A stretch of DNA of 64,000 nucleotides from Simiduia litorea (GCF_042853465.1 NZ_AP031497.1:3410001-3474000), one strand, 5' to 3'; counted from the stretch's first letter, positions 42,031 to 51,409 are shown. Translations and numbers: made by a program. Notes: generated from the letters alone by a model not told the origin.

Positions 42031-44733
42031 TTAAAAACCCCAGCGTCTTGCTCTCTCGATCGGCGCCTCAATTTTATGTGCCAGGTTAGCGAGTCGAGCG
42101 CGATGCAAGCGAGCTCGACCTTCGAGATTGCGGGTGTAAATTAAATCACAGGCGCCAACATGGCGCTGCCAAGCCTCGGCAAAATGTTGCGCGCGCTTTT
42201 TTTGCGTTGCCAAGCAATTAGGCACGGCGTGGTAATCGCGCTGAGTCAGTAAGCGCAATAACACAGAGCGCCGAACAATAAGATAACGGGGGTTGTTAAC
42301 TGGCGAGATAACGTCTGCCAATGACGCCATGAACAACGCTCGCTCATGGCGCTCTCCGCCAGAAATATAGAGTTTGGATACGCCCACTTGATCAACTTCG
42401 GTCGCGAGTGTAAAGCCATCACTTTGGCTTGCAATAAGGCCTTCGGCAGACAGGCTTTCGAGTAATGCCACGCCAATGGCGTGCAAATCTTGTCCAATAT
42501 CTCTATAGGCCAACCAGAGCCGAAAATAGTTAAAGAAGCGCACGGCAAAGAACAGCGCCGATAGCAATAGTAATGTTACTAGGCAGACAACCAGCAGCTT
42601 GCCATCTTGAACCCTAGCGATGAGGCGCGACACCAACAACGGCGTCAACTCCAACCAAACCGACAATGACACCATCAAAAGCGCAAAGAAATGCGCCAAT
42701 GACCGCGTTAAAACAAACGCCTTTACCGCCTTATAAGGCCGCTCGCCAACATAAGGCGCCTCAATGCCGTCCAAAAAACCAACGCCAGATAACACCGCCG
42801 TTTGCCAGCGCGCGTGCATCTCCTCGCGCTCGCTCGCGACCGCAAGCATTTTGCGATTAGCCTCCGGCACCGAGTCACTGCCGGCCAGTAAACTATCGAG
42901 CTGCAACCGCGCTATACCATTTTCGATCGCCGCTGCGCCGACAATAGTGACGCCAGAAAACGCCTTAAAGCGCCTGACCAAAAGCGAAAAATCTTCGCCC
43001 AACTGCACAGCGCTCGAAAGGTTTTTTTGCGATTTTTCCACGCAGGCCAAATGCCAAATATTGGTCACTTTCTTAGGTTCGCGTTTATTCACGCGAATAG
43101 CGCGGCCGCGCATTTGGTTCGACTGAACAAACGAACCCACACTCGAGGCCAAAACCAAGGTGTTGACGGAAGGCGCGTCCCAACCTTCACCTAATAAGGC
43201 GGTGGTGCCCACCAATAGATGCAGTTTTCCACGTTCGAATAAACGTGTCACCCAATGCACGATACGCTTTTGATCTTGGCCAGCTAAGGTTAACGTTCCG
43301 AAACTCGCATCGCAGGCCAAGGGTGTGAGCGACACGAGCGTTTGCGAGGTTTCGGCCACCATCAACTGCAACTCGGACAACAGATTCAATGGCAGAATAA
43401 CCAGCTGCCCGGTTAATACCGCCATTTGGCAAGGACGAGCCGGCATGGCACTTATCACTTGATGACGCAGAGCTTCAAATAACGGAATAACACCGAGTTT
43501 ATTTAAAGACGTCGCATTATCCCTGTCGCCTTGGCCTAGGTATTCAGCGCGAATAAAGTCGGCCAAAACCACCATGCGCAAGCCATCGCCTAACTGCGAC
43601 CACTCATGCTCGACAATCTGAGTCACCGCCTGCAATTTGCCGGCGCTGTTAACTAATAATTTCGCACGCCGCTCCGAGTCTTCGATATCGACGCGGCCTC
43701 GATGCATAAGCCCTGCGCGCCTAAGCCGAGCTGCCAACTGCTGGCGCGACACTTCAAACTCAGGCGATTTCTCATCGAGAAAATGCTGTAACACGAGGGC
43801 CAAATGTGCAGGCGCAAAATCCGGCAGCACGGCGCTTTCCAACGCCAATATCTGCTGATGCTCAGCGCAGGGCTCCCGACCGGCGGCGCGCCAAAAACAA
43901 AGGGTAGCGATATAAATGTCTAGGTATTCATAGATCCAATCGAGATGATCGAGTGGCGCAAATAACCAAGGCTTCGCCTCAAGCCAAGAAAAAATCCTAG
44001 CATCTTGTAAACAGTCGTCGGCAAATTGACGACGTTTCAGCGCAGCTCGTTCGAGCAGTTGCGCTTCTTGATCGGTTGGGCTGCAGAGAAAAATATAATC
44101 TTGATGCGGGCATAGATCGCCGACAGCCACCAGTTCAGGAACAGCAATTTCAGCATCTACATCGCCGTTAAGCGTCATATAACGCTGCCACTCAAGTCCA
44201 GTGACGTCATAGGGCGGCGTGGCAGTTAAACCAACAATAACCGGCGTTAAATGCTCTTTAACCAACATCAAGGCGCGCCACCACGCGTTTTTTAAATGGT
44301 GCGCCTCGTCTAAAACCAGTGTTGAGATAGCGCAGTCGCGCAAAGTGGTTAGTACCGTTTCTCGTTGCGCATGCTTACCATCGAGCGCCGCATGTAAGGC
44401 TTGATAGGTGACAACTGTTAAAAATTTTGGCTCGAACAGCGAGGTAGAGATCCAATCCGGACAGCTAGGTGTGGCTAAAAATAACTCGCAGAATCGGTCA
44501 ATCCACTGGTCTCGTAACGCCAGAGAAGGCGCGCAGATCAAGGTGGGCTTGTCGAGCCTGCGCATCACTTCCAAGCCGAGCACCGTTTTACCAGAACCCG
44601 GCGGCGCAACAATGTGTAGATGTTGATCGGCGAGGTGCGAGGCTAATTGATCTAACACCCGCTGTTGGTAATCTCGCCACGGAAACGTAAAGCGTGTGTG
44701 CTCTGGAAAACCCTCCATGTTTTCGCTGTCCAC
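42031..44733 (-). CDS. SF2 DEAD/DEAH-box helicase with C-terminal membrane segments
   Basis: 900 residues. Helicase core: PPGSGKT (Walker A, residues 44-50), DEAH (142-145), TATP (170-173), then in the second RecA lobe VGTTALLGEGWDAPSVNTLVL (about 508-528) and QMRGRAIR (540-547, the arginine-finger motif). Residues 220-380 form an insertion between lobes. After the core, two strong membrane-spanning segments lie at about 679-701 and 712-735, then a 150-residue cytoplasmic, Arg-rich tail. This is not a standard repair helicase: a membrane-anchored SF2 enzyme, stop 2 bp before a YdjM-type gene. Nucleic-acid substrate and purpose are unknown. Confidence 0.85.
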   Translation of the reverse strand: MDSENMEGFPEHTRFTFPWRDYQQRVLDQLASHLADQHLHIVAPPGSGKTVLGLEVMRRLDKPTLICAPSLALRDQWIDRFCELFLATPSCPDWISTSLFEPKFLTVVTYQALHAALDGKHAQRETVLTTLRDCAISTLVLDEAHHLKNAWWRALMLVKEHLTPVIVGLTATPPYDVTGLEWQRYMTLNGDVDAEIAVPELVAVGDLCPHQDYIFLCSPTDQEAQLLERAALKRRQFADDCLQDARIFSWLEAKPWLFAPLDHLDWIYEYLDIYIATLCFWRAAGREPCAEHQQILALESAVLPDFAPAHLALVLQHFLDEKSPEFEVSRQQLAARLRRAGLMHRGRVDIEDSERRAKLLVNSAGKLQAVTQIVEHEWSQLGDGLRMVVLADFIRAEYLGQGDRDNATSLNKLGVIPLFEALRHQVISAMPARPCQMAVLTGQLVILPLNLLSELQLMVAETSQTLVSLTPLACDASFGTLTLAGQDQKRIVHWVTRLFERGKLHLLVGTTALLGEGWDAPSVNTLVLASSVGSFVQSNQMRGRAIRVNKREPKKVTNIWHLACVEKSQKNLSSAVQLGEDFSLLVRRFKAFSGVTIVGAAAIENGIARLQLDSLLAGSDSVPEANRKMLAVASEREEMHARWQTAVLSGVGFLDGIEAPYVGERPYKAVKAFVLTRSLAHFFALLMVSLSVWLELTPLLVSRLIARVQDGKLLVVCLVTLLLLSALFFAVRFFNYFRLWLAYRDIGQDLHAIGVALLESLSAEGLIASQSDGFTLATEVDQVGVSKLYISGGERHERALFMASLADVISPVNNPRYLIVRRSVLLRLLTQRDYHAVPNCLATQKKRAQHFAEAWQRHVGACDLIYTRNLEGRARLHRARLANLAHKIEAPIERARRWGF

Positions 44734-44736
44734 CGG

Positions 44737-45438
44737 CTAGTCAGCGAGCCCCACGTACACCTCGTGTACGTCGTCATCGTCATCGATTGCGCCCAAAAAA
44801 GCTTCGACTTCGGCCAGCGCTTCCCCTTCCAAGGTGACAGGGTTTTTCGGTCGATAGCCAATTTTGGCTGATTCGACATTAAAGCCAAAGGCCGGTAGCG
44901 CTTTAGACACCAAATCTAGGTCGGTGGTATCGGTAATAAAGAGCGCCGAACCGTCATCTTCTAATGCAAAGTCTTGGGCTCCGGCTTCGATGGCTGCTAA
45001 CTCGACATCGGCGTCGGGAGCGGTAGGTGAGGCCTCAATAAGCCCAACATGATCAAAATCCCAAGCCACGGAACCGGAGGCGCCCAATTGGCCCTTGCGA
45101 AACAAAACGCGAATATTCGAAATGGTGCGGTTCACATTGTCGGTCAAGCACTCGACGATAACGGGCACCTGGTGTGGCGCAAACCCTTCGTAAACCACTT
45201 TTTCATAACTCACCGCGCCATCGAGCTGACCCGAGCCTTTTTTAATGGCGCGCTCGAGGGTTTCACGGGTCATAGATTGCTTGCGCGCTGCTTCAACGGC
45301 CATCCGCAAACGCGGATTCATATCCGGATCGGCGCCGGTACGGGCGGCGATCATGATTTCTTTGGTTAACTTGGTAAACAGCTTACCTTTGGCATTGGCC
45401 GCGGCTTCGCGGTGTTTAGCTTTCCACTGGGCACCCAT
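44737..45438 (-). CDS. YebC/PmpR family protein, YeeN subtype
   Basis: 233 residues, three-domain YebC fold. The start MGAQWKAKHREAAANAKGKLFTKL differs from the MAGHSKW start of YebC and marks the YeeN subgroup. Conserved ADPDMNPRLRMAVEAARKQSMTRETLERAIKKG and YEGFAPHQVPVIVECLTDNVNRT segments are present. Members act as transcriptional regulators or, as shown for some YebC-type proteins, aid ribosomes at proline stretches; which applies here is open. Ends 3 bp before the helicase start. Confidence 0.9.
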   Translation of the reverse strand: MGAQWKAKHREAAANAKGKLFTKLTKEIMIAARTGADPDMNPRLRMAVEAARKQSMTRETLERAIKKGSGQLDGAVSYEKVVYEGFAPHQVPVIVECLTDNVNRTISNIRVLFRKGQLGASGSVAWDFDHVGLIEASPTAPDADVELAAIEAGAQDFALEDDGSALFITDTTDLDLVSKALPAFGFNVESAKIGYRPKNPVTLEGEALAEVEAFLGAIDDDDDVHEVYVGLAD

Positions 45439-45601
45439 GGGCGTTGCTCTCTATTGTTCAAATTTCCTAATAAACCGCGACACGATGACGACCGGCTGTT
45501 GATCGGCGGATTTTATAGCATGTCCGCGCCGGCGCAAGTGAGAGTTTCGCCAAGCTCAGGAAAGCTGCCATGAACTGGAGCCATAGAGATAAGTCAGGCA
45601 T

Positions 45602-45632
45602 AAAAAAAGCCGCTACAAGAGCGGCTTTTTTT
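45602..45632 (-). terminator. Terminator after the PEP-CTERM gene
   Basis: AGCCGCT and AGCGGCT pair around ACAAG, with A7 on one side and T7 on the other (13-bp stem in all). Lies 25 bp beyond the PEP-CTERM stop and could serve both strands. Confidence 0.9.
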
Positions 45633-45657
45633 ATGTCACTAGCGCTAGAGATCGCAC

Positions 45658-46257
45658 TTAGCGAGCTAGGCTCCTGCGGGCAAAGCCTAGGCCAAACAGA
45701 CCTAAGGCTAGCAGAACCAACGAACCCGGCTCTGGCACACTCGCGCTGACTACAACGCCATCGAGGAAGTTACCCACAGTGCCATTGGTAATGGCGGTAA
45801 AACGAATCTGAGATATGTCGCTCGAGGCAATAAAGCTGCCCTGAAACTGGCTCCACGTGCCAACCACATGATCAGTCAGTTCACCCATTAACGAGCCAAC
45901 ACTATAGGCAAACGACTCGGCATTGCTCTGGCGCGCGCTATAGAAGAAAGACACATCGTAGCTTTGGCCGATCACAGTGGCGAAATTCTGGAAGATAGAG
46001 AACTCACCGGCATAGGGGTGCGCATTTAATTCGGCATGCTGTTCGCCCACGGCCGAGGCAACACCGTTCAAACCATCCCAGATTTCAATGTTGCTACCTT
46101 CCCAGCCATTCACATCATCGGCCGCAAAATACTGCCAGGTGCCCTCGGCGACATCATTGTCTTCGAAGCTACCGTTAACAATTAAGTTAGCATTGGCTGA
46201 AGCTGCCAAAACCAAACCTAACACGAAGGTGACTGAATGCTTTGCGAGTTTGTACAT
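45658..46257 (-). CDS. DUF642-like PEP-CTERM sorted exoprotein
   Basis: 199 residues: signal peptide (about 1-23), a beta-sandwich resembling DUF642/choice-of-anchor domains (opening NLIVNGSFEDNDVAEGTWQYFAADDVNGWEGS), and a C-terminal sorting signal VPEPGSLVLLALGLFGLGFARRSLAR: the VPEP motif, hydrophobic helix and Arg cluster of PEP-CTERM proteins. These are cut by exosortase and linked to exopolysaccharide-producing surfaces. No exosortase (xrt) gene is in this window, so it must lie elsewhere. Confidence 0.9.
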   Translation of the reverse strand: MYKLAKHSVTFVLGLVLAASANANLIVNGSFEDNDVAEGTWQYFAADDVNGWEGSNIEIWDGLNGVASAVGEQHAELNAHPYAGEFSIFQNFATVIGQSYDVSFFYSARQSNAESFAYSVGSLMGELTDHVVGTWSQFQGSFIASSDISQIRFTAITNGTVGNFLDGVVVSASVPEPGSLVLLALGLFGLGFARRSLAR

Positions 46258-46587
46258 AAATTAACCAATCCGTTGTCGTTAAAAAGACTGCAATTCCATG
46301 ATTTACGATTGCACCCTGAACCAAGTCAAAAGCAACCACCGAGCCAACCCGAAAAACCTTATAAAAATCATAACGTTACGAAACAGAGTGAAACAAAAGA
46401 ACCACTTAACCGTAAGAAAAACCGACAACTTTAGTACGATATTTAACCAGCCAAACGAGCCCAGTCGACTCATCCCGGCGCATTCATGCTCGCCCGTTCC
46501 TCCCTGCACGTCGTTTCAGCAGCCAAGGGCGAGTAAGCTAGCCACACCAGCCCGATATCCACCAAATCGCTTAACTGAGCTAAGTAC
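46258..46587. other. Gene-free stretch, 330 bp
   Basis: Intergenic between the divergent PEP-CTERM and Cys-rich CWC genes, AT-rich, presumably holding both promoters. I see no convincing site, hairpin or RNA. Confidence 0.5.
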
Positions 46588-46800
46588 ATGAAACAGCCCC
46601 GCGAAAAAACGTTTAATACATCAGCTATTTGCCCAAGCTGCCAACGGCCTAATCTTTGCGCATTAGCGGAGGCCGCGAATGCAACCGAATGTTGGTGTAT
46701 GAAACTTGAGCCAATAAAGAACAATCAGGCGCCGCTCGACAGCTCACTCACAGGCAAGGTTTGCCTGTGTGAAACATGTCTTCAAAAATATATGGTCTAA
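46588..46800 (+). CDS. Cysteine-rich CWC family protein, 70 aa
   Basis: Small zinc-ribbon-like protein: CPSCQRPNLC near residue 15, then ECWCM (the C-W-C motif that names the family) and CLCETCLQKYM at the end, giving eight cysteines. Likely binds zinc; function unknown. Family members are about 60-90 residues, so this is full length. Confidence 0.82.
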   Translation: MKQPREKTFNTSAICPSCQRPNLCALAEAANATECWCMKLEPIKNNQAPLDSSLTGKVCLCETCLQKYMV

Positions 46801-47077
46801 ATAGCAACCAGCCTCTGCACGAAATCAGTGCAGAACGAAAAAAAAGCAATTTCTTACGCTCTCTTTTAGCGCCCGCTTATCCGACGCTTTTTATTGCCAT
46901 GACCAAGCTGGAAATATTCAGAATATTTTTCTCACTATATCGAATTAAAATTGCGCAAAATCATCGAAAATTTCGTTTTGTAAAAATTGGCACAGCAGAT
47001 GCAATACTAATCGTGCAGTCAGGCAAAACGCCGACACCCTTTAGCTTACTGATGATGACGAGACAGAGGTATTTACC

Positions 47078-47389
47078 ATGCGATTAATGACACGCGCTTC
47101 AACAATGATTGCGATGAGCACTTTAGTCATAATGACTGGCACGGCAACAGCCGCCACCTGTGACATGTCGACAGCACCGGCTACGCCAGCCGTTCCTGCT
47201 GCCACTGAGCGTAGCACGGCGAGCATGTTAAGCGCCCAAAGCGAGATTAAAAGCTACATCAACGCGGCCAAAGAACACTTAAAGTGTGTGAGTTCAAGCC
47301 GTAAACACAACGCGCTAGTCGATCAGATTTACGCAGTCGCCGACGAATACAACACAGCGCTACAAGAATTTAAAGCCAGCACCCGATAA
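47078..47389 (+). CDS. Hypothetical secreted protein, 103 aa
   Basis: Signal peptide (about residues 1-26, ATA-A), Ala/Pro/Thr-rich linker (MSTAPATPAVPAATERS) and a helical C-terminal domain (SEIKSYINAAKEHLKCVSSSRKHNALVDQIYAVADEYNTALQEF). Two cysteines. No family recognised; the helical tail resembles small periplasmic adaptor proteins only in general terms. Confidence 0.55.
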   Translation: MRLMTRASTMIAMSTLVIMTGTATAATCDMSTAPATPAVPAATERSTASMLSAQSEIKSYINAAKEHLKCVSSSRKHNALVDQIYAVADEYNTALQEFKASTR

Positions 47390-47503
47390 CAATAAATAGT
47401 GCTGCTCTTACCGTTTCATTGCTCTCCTGCTGTCGACCATTGACAGACCGGCGTATCAATAGCAAAGCGCTTACTGGGTTTTGCTATTGACCGCCGAATT
47501 TTA

Positions 47504-47986
47504 TTAATGCTTACGGCCGCTCATCTTTTCCCATTCGAAACCCGGCATGACATTGGCATGACTAGCAAGGTGTTGCTCGGCTATTTTCAATCCGATGACA
47601 TCAATGGTTTTCACATACAATTTTAAGCAGGCAGATTTATTCTGCGTGGCGTTTTCCTGCGCTAACTTGCGCAACAAATGATGGCGCACAAACTGCAACA
47701 CTGAATCAGCTTCAGAGAATTTCGATAACTGGCTCAGCACCTGAGCAAAATACTCAGCCGATATCACCAACTGGGCTTCATCAAAAGCGCTCAACTGACC
47801 ACGGCTCAAATCATTCATTCGAATTTTTGCGATCGCAAAAGTACAACCGAAAAAACGTTCGGCCGCCTGCCAATGACCTCTTAGGTAGGCATCTTGGCCA
47901 TGACAAAAAGCACCGCGCCACAAGCGTTGAGCCACTTCTGCAGATCGAGCCACCTGCACCCGATGCCGTAGACATAAATATTCCAT
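47504..47986 (-). CDS. Hypothetical helical protein under Fur-box control, 160 aa
   Basis: All-helical soluble protein; HGQDAYLRGHWQAAERFFGCTFAIAKIRMND and SAEYFAQVLSQLSKFSEADSVLQF resemble paired TPR-like helices. No enzyme motif. ATG 47986 has AAGG at 7 nt; the longer frame to 48121 would run through the Fur box and the divergent gene's leader. A similar small helical protein is encoded next to sodA in the Fur-regulated operon of Pseudomonas, but I cannot confirm homology. Confidence 0.65.
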   Translation of the reverse strand: MEYLCLRHRVQVARSAEVAQRLWRGAFCHGQDAYLRGHWQAAERFFGCTFAIAKIRMNDLSRGQLSAFDEAQLVISAEYFAQVLSQLSKFSEADSVLQFVRHHLLRKLAQENATQNKSACLKLYVKTIDVIGLKIAEQHLASHANVMPGFEWEKMSGRKH

Positions 47987-47999
47987 GCTTACACCTTGT

Positions 48000-48019
48000 T
48001 GATAACGATTATCATTTGC
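48000..48019. promoter_or_regulatory. Fur box between divergent genes
   Basis: TGATAACGATTATCATTTGC matches about 15 of 19 positions of the Fur consensus GATAATGATAATCATTATC. It lies 14 bp upstream of the minus-strand gene start and about 50 bp upstream of the plus-strand gene. Iron repression of both is predicted. Confidence 0.75.
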
Positions 48020-48069
48020 ATGTAAGATAGCGGTACTTTTCCACGGTGACAAGTGCAGGAGCCTTGAAA

Positions 48070-48246
48070 ATGAAAAATTCTCTGGAAAATACCCTGATGG
48101 TCGAAATTGATGCCGTTGCACTGAGGCGCCTAATGGCGGAGGGAAGATTGGTGGCCACCGACTTCCGCTGTGCGCAAGCTGCAGACAAGTTGCAAATTAA
48201 ACGCTGGTGCTTAGAGAATGCGAGTTTGCAGCTAAGAAGCCACTAA
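48070..48246 (+). CDS. Small hypothetical protein under Fur-box control, 58 aa
   Basis: 58 residues, starting MKNSLENTLMVEIDAVALRR, charged and helical with two cysteines. ATG 48070 has AGGAG at 8 nt, a strong site that supports a real gene. Divergent from the 160-residue gene and sharing its Fur box. Its 3' end overlaps the CobW-like gene by 15 bp. Small Fur-controlled proteins of this size are known in pseudomonads, but I cannot name a family. Confidence 0.65.
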   Translation: MKNSLENTLMVEIDAVALRRLMAEGRLVATDFRCAQAADKLQIKRWCLENASLQLRSH

Positions 48247-49227
48247 GGTCGCCAGCAATGTCGCCTGCAGCATGGCGACATCGATGGCATCGAGGCTGAT
48301 AAGCTCAAGCCGCGAGTCTAGGCAATCGTCTAGTTCGGTCACAGTCATCACGCCATCGGCAAGGTTGAAACCCAGCACGCCGGCTTGGGTGATGACCACC
48401 GCTTTTAACCGTTCGCACCTTAACCCAAGCAGGCAATGCTCCAACGCTTCGAGGGAGAACAGCAGCTCTGGCGCAAATGCCCATCCATAGGCGTGAAAGC
48501 CATCGGCATATCTATGTTTAAAAACAAAACCCTGAGGATTGTACGCAGGCGCAAGCGATAATAACGGTGCGTTGGTGCTACTCTCTGCGTTGCTCGCCGC
48601 GCCGGTGTTTGCACAAAAACGCCACGCCTGTGCTTGCCCCTGCAGCCACGCTTGCTGCCCAACCCCTTGCTCAAGGGAGTCCAGCAGAAACGCCGAATTT
48701 GGTCTGAGACTGGTCAAATAGCGTTCGAGCTGCGCGAACTCATCGGCTAGATAGGTATCCGCTTTGGCTGCCAATATACGATCGGCAACTAACAGCTGCT
48801 GATTAAACAGCGCATGATCGCTATAGCGCTTGTCGTTTATTTTACGCGCGTCCACCAAGGTCAGTGTCGCAGCCAATTGACTTACGGCCTGGTAACTAGG
48901 CTGAGCTAATAGGGCCAGTATTTCTAACGGGTGACCTAAGCCTGTGGGTTCAATCAGAAGTCGATCTAAATTCTTAGCGCCCAAGAATTGATTTAATGCT
49001 ATCTGAAACGGCAAGCCATTTGCGCAACATAAACAGCCACCCGGCACCTCTTTTATGGCAACACCAGCTGCCGGCGACGCCAACAACGCACCATCTATAC
49101 CCACCTCCCCAAACTCGTTGACCAATACACCCCAACGCTCAGTTGCAGGCTTTTGCGCTAAGAGGTGTTTAATCAGCGTGGTTTTACCAGCGCCCAAAAA
49201 GCCGGTAATCACATTGATGCGCACCAT
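48232..49227 (-). CDS. CobW/YjiA (COG0523) family GTP-binding protein
   Basis: 331-residue G3E GTPase: Walker A GFLGAGKTT near the N-terminus, NEFGEVGIDG, the metal-binding C-x-C-C in PGGCLCCANG, EPTGLGHP and the C-terminal CobW domain (about 235-325). No His-rich loop. COG0523 members act as metal chaperones (zinc, cobalt, iron). It converges on the Fur-controlled small gene, which suggests a metal-homeostasis neighbourhood. Start is ATG 49227 by alignment to the family start; an in-frame ATG at 49254 adds nine residues. Confidence 0.88.
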   Translation of the reverse strand: MVRINVITGFLGAGKTTLIKHLLAQKPATERWGVLVNEFGEVGIDGALLASPAAGVAIKEVPGGCLCCANGLPFQIALNQFLGAKNLDRLLIEPTGLGHPLEILALLAQPSYQAVSQLAATLTLVDARKINDKRYSDHALFNQQLLVADRILAAKADTYLADEFAQLERYLTSLRPNSAFLLDSLEQGVGQQAWLQGQAQAWRFCANTGAASNAESSTNAPLLSLAPAYNPQGFVFKHRYADGFHAYGWAFAPELLFSLEALEHCLLGLRCERLKAVVITQAGVLGFNLADGVMTVTELDDCLDSRLELISLDAIDVAMLQATLLATLVAS

Positions 49228-49433
49228 TACTAGCTCGTTACTCACTCGTTCCATCCAGGATAATTGCCCGCAAAGCCCGCTATTATCTAATACCTGCCAC
49301 TACACTGTCACAAGCTCAAACTGGCCATTTACCGGCTACACCCTGAATAGGTGATTTTTTTTATGCTATTGAGGGCGGTAAGATGGCGTTTAAACGTCTA
49401 CTAGCCCTACAGGTTTCTATCAGGAGAAAGACT

Positions 49434-50312
49434 ATGTCCCGCAAGGTTACTGTTGCCGCCACGCAGATGGCGTGCTCTTGGGATCGCGATGCCAACATCG
49501 CCAATGGTGAAAAGCTGGTGCGTCAAGCACACAAGCAGGGAGCCCAAATCATCCTATTACAGGAGCTTTTCGAAACACCCTACTTCTGCCAGAAGCCCAA
49601 TGCCGATTACGCCCTGTTGGCCACGCCGCAAGATGAAAATATCGCCATCGCCCATTTTCAAAAGCTCGCCAAAGAACTCAATGTGGTGCTGCCTATCAGT
49701 TACTTTGAGCGCGCTGGCCGCGCACGCTTCAACTCCATTGTCGTAATCGATGCCGACGGCACGATTTTGGGCAACTACCGCAAGAGCCATATTCCCGATG
49801 GCCCTGGCTACCACGAAAAATACTACTTCAACCCAGGCGATACCGGCTTCAAAGTATGGGATACCCAATACGGTAAAATTGGCATCGGCATTTGCTGGGA
49901 TCAATGGTTCCCCGAGTGCGCGCGCGCCATGGCGCTGTTGGGCGCGGAAATCTTGTTTTACCCAACCGCCATCGGCACCGAGCCGCACGACCCAACGATT
50001 TCCTCGCGCGATCACTGGCAGCGTGTACAACAGGGTCACGCCGGCGCCAACTTGATGCCGCTGATTGCGAGTAATCGCATCGGGCGCGAGGACCAAGAGG
50101 ATTACCATATTAATTTCTACGGCTCATCGTTTATCGCCAATCAGTTCGGTGAGAAAGTGGCCGAGGCAGACGAAACCAGCGAAGCCGTATTGATCCAAAC
50201 CTTCGACCTAGAAGAGCTGGAAAAGATTCGCACCGCGTGGGGCGTATTTCGCGACCGCCGTCCAAACTTGTATAGCCCGATCAAAACCCTAGACGGTGAC
50301 CTCGCCTCATGA
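49434..50312 (+). CDS. aguB: N-carbamoylputrescine amidase
   Basis: 292-residue nitrilase-superfamily enzyme that cleaves N-carbamoylputrescine to putrescine, CO2 and ammonia. The Glu-Lys-Cys triad lies in LLQELFETPYF, YRKSHIPDGPGYHEKYYF and IGICWDQWFPECAR; the last two are specific for AguB. ATG 49434 has AGGAG; an upstream in-frame ATG at 49383 is not used. The aguA start overlaps its stop (ATGA). Confidence 0.95.
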   Translation: MSRKVTVAATQMACSWDRDANIANGEKLVRQAHKQGAQIILLQELFETPYFCQKPNADYALLATPQDENIAIAHFQKLAKELNVVLPISYFERAGRARFNSIVVIDADGTILGNYRKSHIPDGPGYHEKYYFNPGDTGFKVWDTQYGKIGIGICWDQWFPECARAMALLGAEILFYPTAIGTEPHDPTISSRDHWQRVQQGHAGANLMPLIASNRIGREDQEDYHINFYGSSFIANQFGEKVAEADETSEAVLIQTFDLEELEKIRTAWGVFRDRRPNLYSPIKTLDGDLAS

Positions 50313-51409
50313 AGCTCGTGTCCAGCACCCCCAAAGCCGATGGTTTTTACATGCCCGCCGAATGGGCGCGCCAACAACAAGCGTGGATGATGTGGCCTGA
50401 GCGGACCGACAACTGGCGCTTAGGCGCCAAACCGGCCCAAGCAGCCTTTGCCACCGTGATGCGCGCCATTGCGCGCTACCAGCCGCTCAGCGTTGGCGTT
50501 TCTGCGGCACAGTTTGAAAATGCCTCGGAACAGCTGGGCGACGTCGACAATATCCGCGTAGTGGAAATCTCCAATAACGACGCGTGGGTGCGCGATACTG
50601 GCCCAACGTTCGTCATTAATAATAAGGGCGGCCTACGCGGTGTCGACTGGCGCTTTAACGCGTGGGGCGGATTCAACGGCGGCTTGTATTTTCCGTGGGA
50701 CAAAGACGACCAAGTGGCTCGCAAAATTTGCCAATTAGAGCAGGTGCCGCGCTACCGCACCGACGACTTTGTGCTGGAAGGTGGCTCCATTCACGTGGAT
50801 GGCGAAGGCACGGTGATTACTACCGAAGAGTGCTTGCTCAACTCGAATCGCAACCCGCATTTGAACCGCGACGCGATTGAACAAACACTGGCTCAACATC
50901 TCAACATCGAAAAAGTCATCTGGCTACCTAAAGGCTTATTTAACGATGAAACCGATGGCCACGTGGATAATTTTTGCTGTTTTACCAAGCCAGGTGAAGT
51001 ATTGCTGTGCTGGACCGACGACAAGGCAGATCCAAACTACGCGCGCTGCCAGGCCGCTTGGGAGGTACTACAAAACACAACCGACGCCAAAGGTCGGGCA
51101 TTAACGGTGGTAAAAATGCCTATTCCCGGGCCGCTGTTTGCCACACCTGCCGAATGCGAAGGCATAGACCAGGTTGCAGGTACGCAACCCCGTGACCCAG
51201 CCATTCGTTTGGCCGGCTCCTACGTGAATTTTTTGATTATCAATGGCGCGATCATTGCGCCCAGTTTCGATGACGAAAAAGATAGCGTCGCCAAAACTAT
51301 TCTTGCTAAATGTTTTCCCGACCGCGACATCGTCATGGTTCCCGGCCGAGAAATACTGCTGGGGGGCGGCAACATTCACTGCATCACCCAACAGCAACCG
51401 GCCGTTTAA
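50309..51409 (+). CDS. aguA: Agmatine deiminase
   Basis: 366-residue enzyme converting agmatine to N-carbamoylputrescine. Penta-propeller fold with NDAWVRDTGPTFV, DDFVLEGGSIHVDGEGT, the DGHVDNF motif and the catalytic Cys in LLGGGNIHCITQQQP near the C-terminus. Translationally coupled to aguB. Together they form the agmatine route to putrescine, so the organism probably has an arginine decarboxylase elsewhere. Confidence 0.96.
   Translation: MKLVSSTPKADGFYMPAEWARQQQAWMMWPERTDNWRLGAKPAQAAFATVMRAIARYQPLSVGVSAAQFENASEQLGDVDNIRVVEISNNDAWVRDTGPTFVINNKGGLRGVDWRFNAWGGFNGGLYFPWDKDDQVARKICQLEQVPRYRTDDFVLEGGSIHVDGEGTVITTEECLLNSNRNPHLNRDAIEQTLAQHLNIEKVIWLPKGLFNDETDGHVDNFCCFTKPGEVLLCWTDDKADPNYARCQAAWEVLQNTTDAKGRALTVVKMPIPGPLFATPAECEGIDQVAGTQPRDPAIRLAGSYVNFLIINGAIIAPSFDDEKDSVAKTILAKCFPDRDIVMVPGREILLGGGNIHCITQQQPAV

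Noticed and set aside
46776..47087. Plus-strand frame of 103 residues overlapping the CWC gene and the next gene
   Set aside because: It overlaps both neighbours, has no ribosome binding site and its composition looks like translated AT-rich spacer.
49557..50108. 183-residue frame antisense to aguB
   Set aside because: Lies wholly within a well-recognised gene on the opposite strand; low-complexity composition typical of an antisense shadow.
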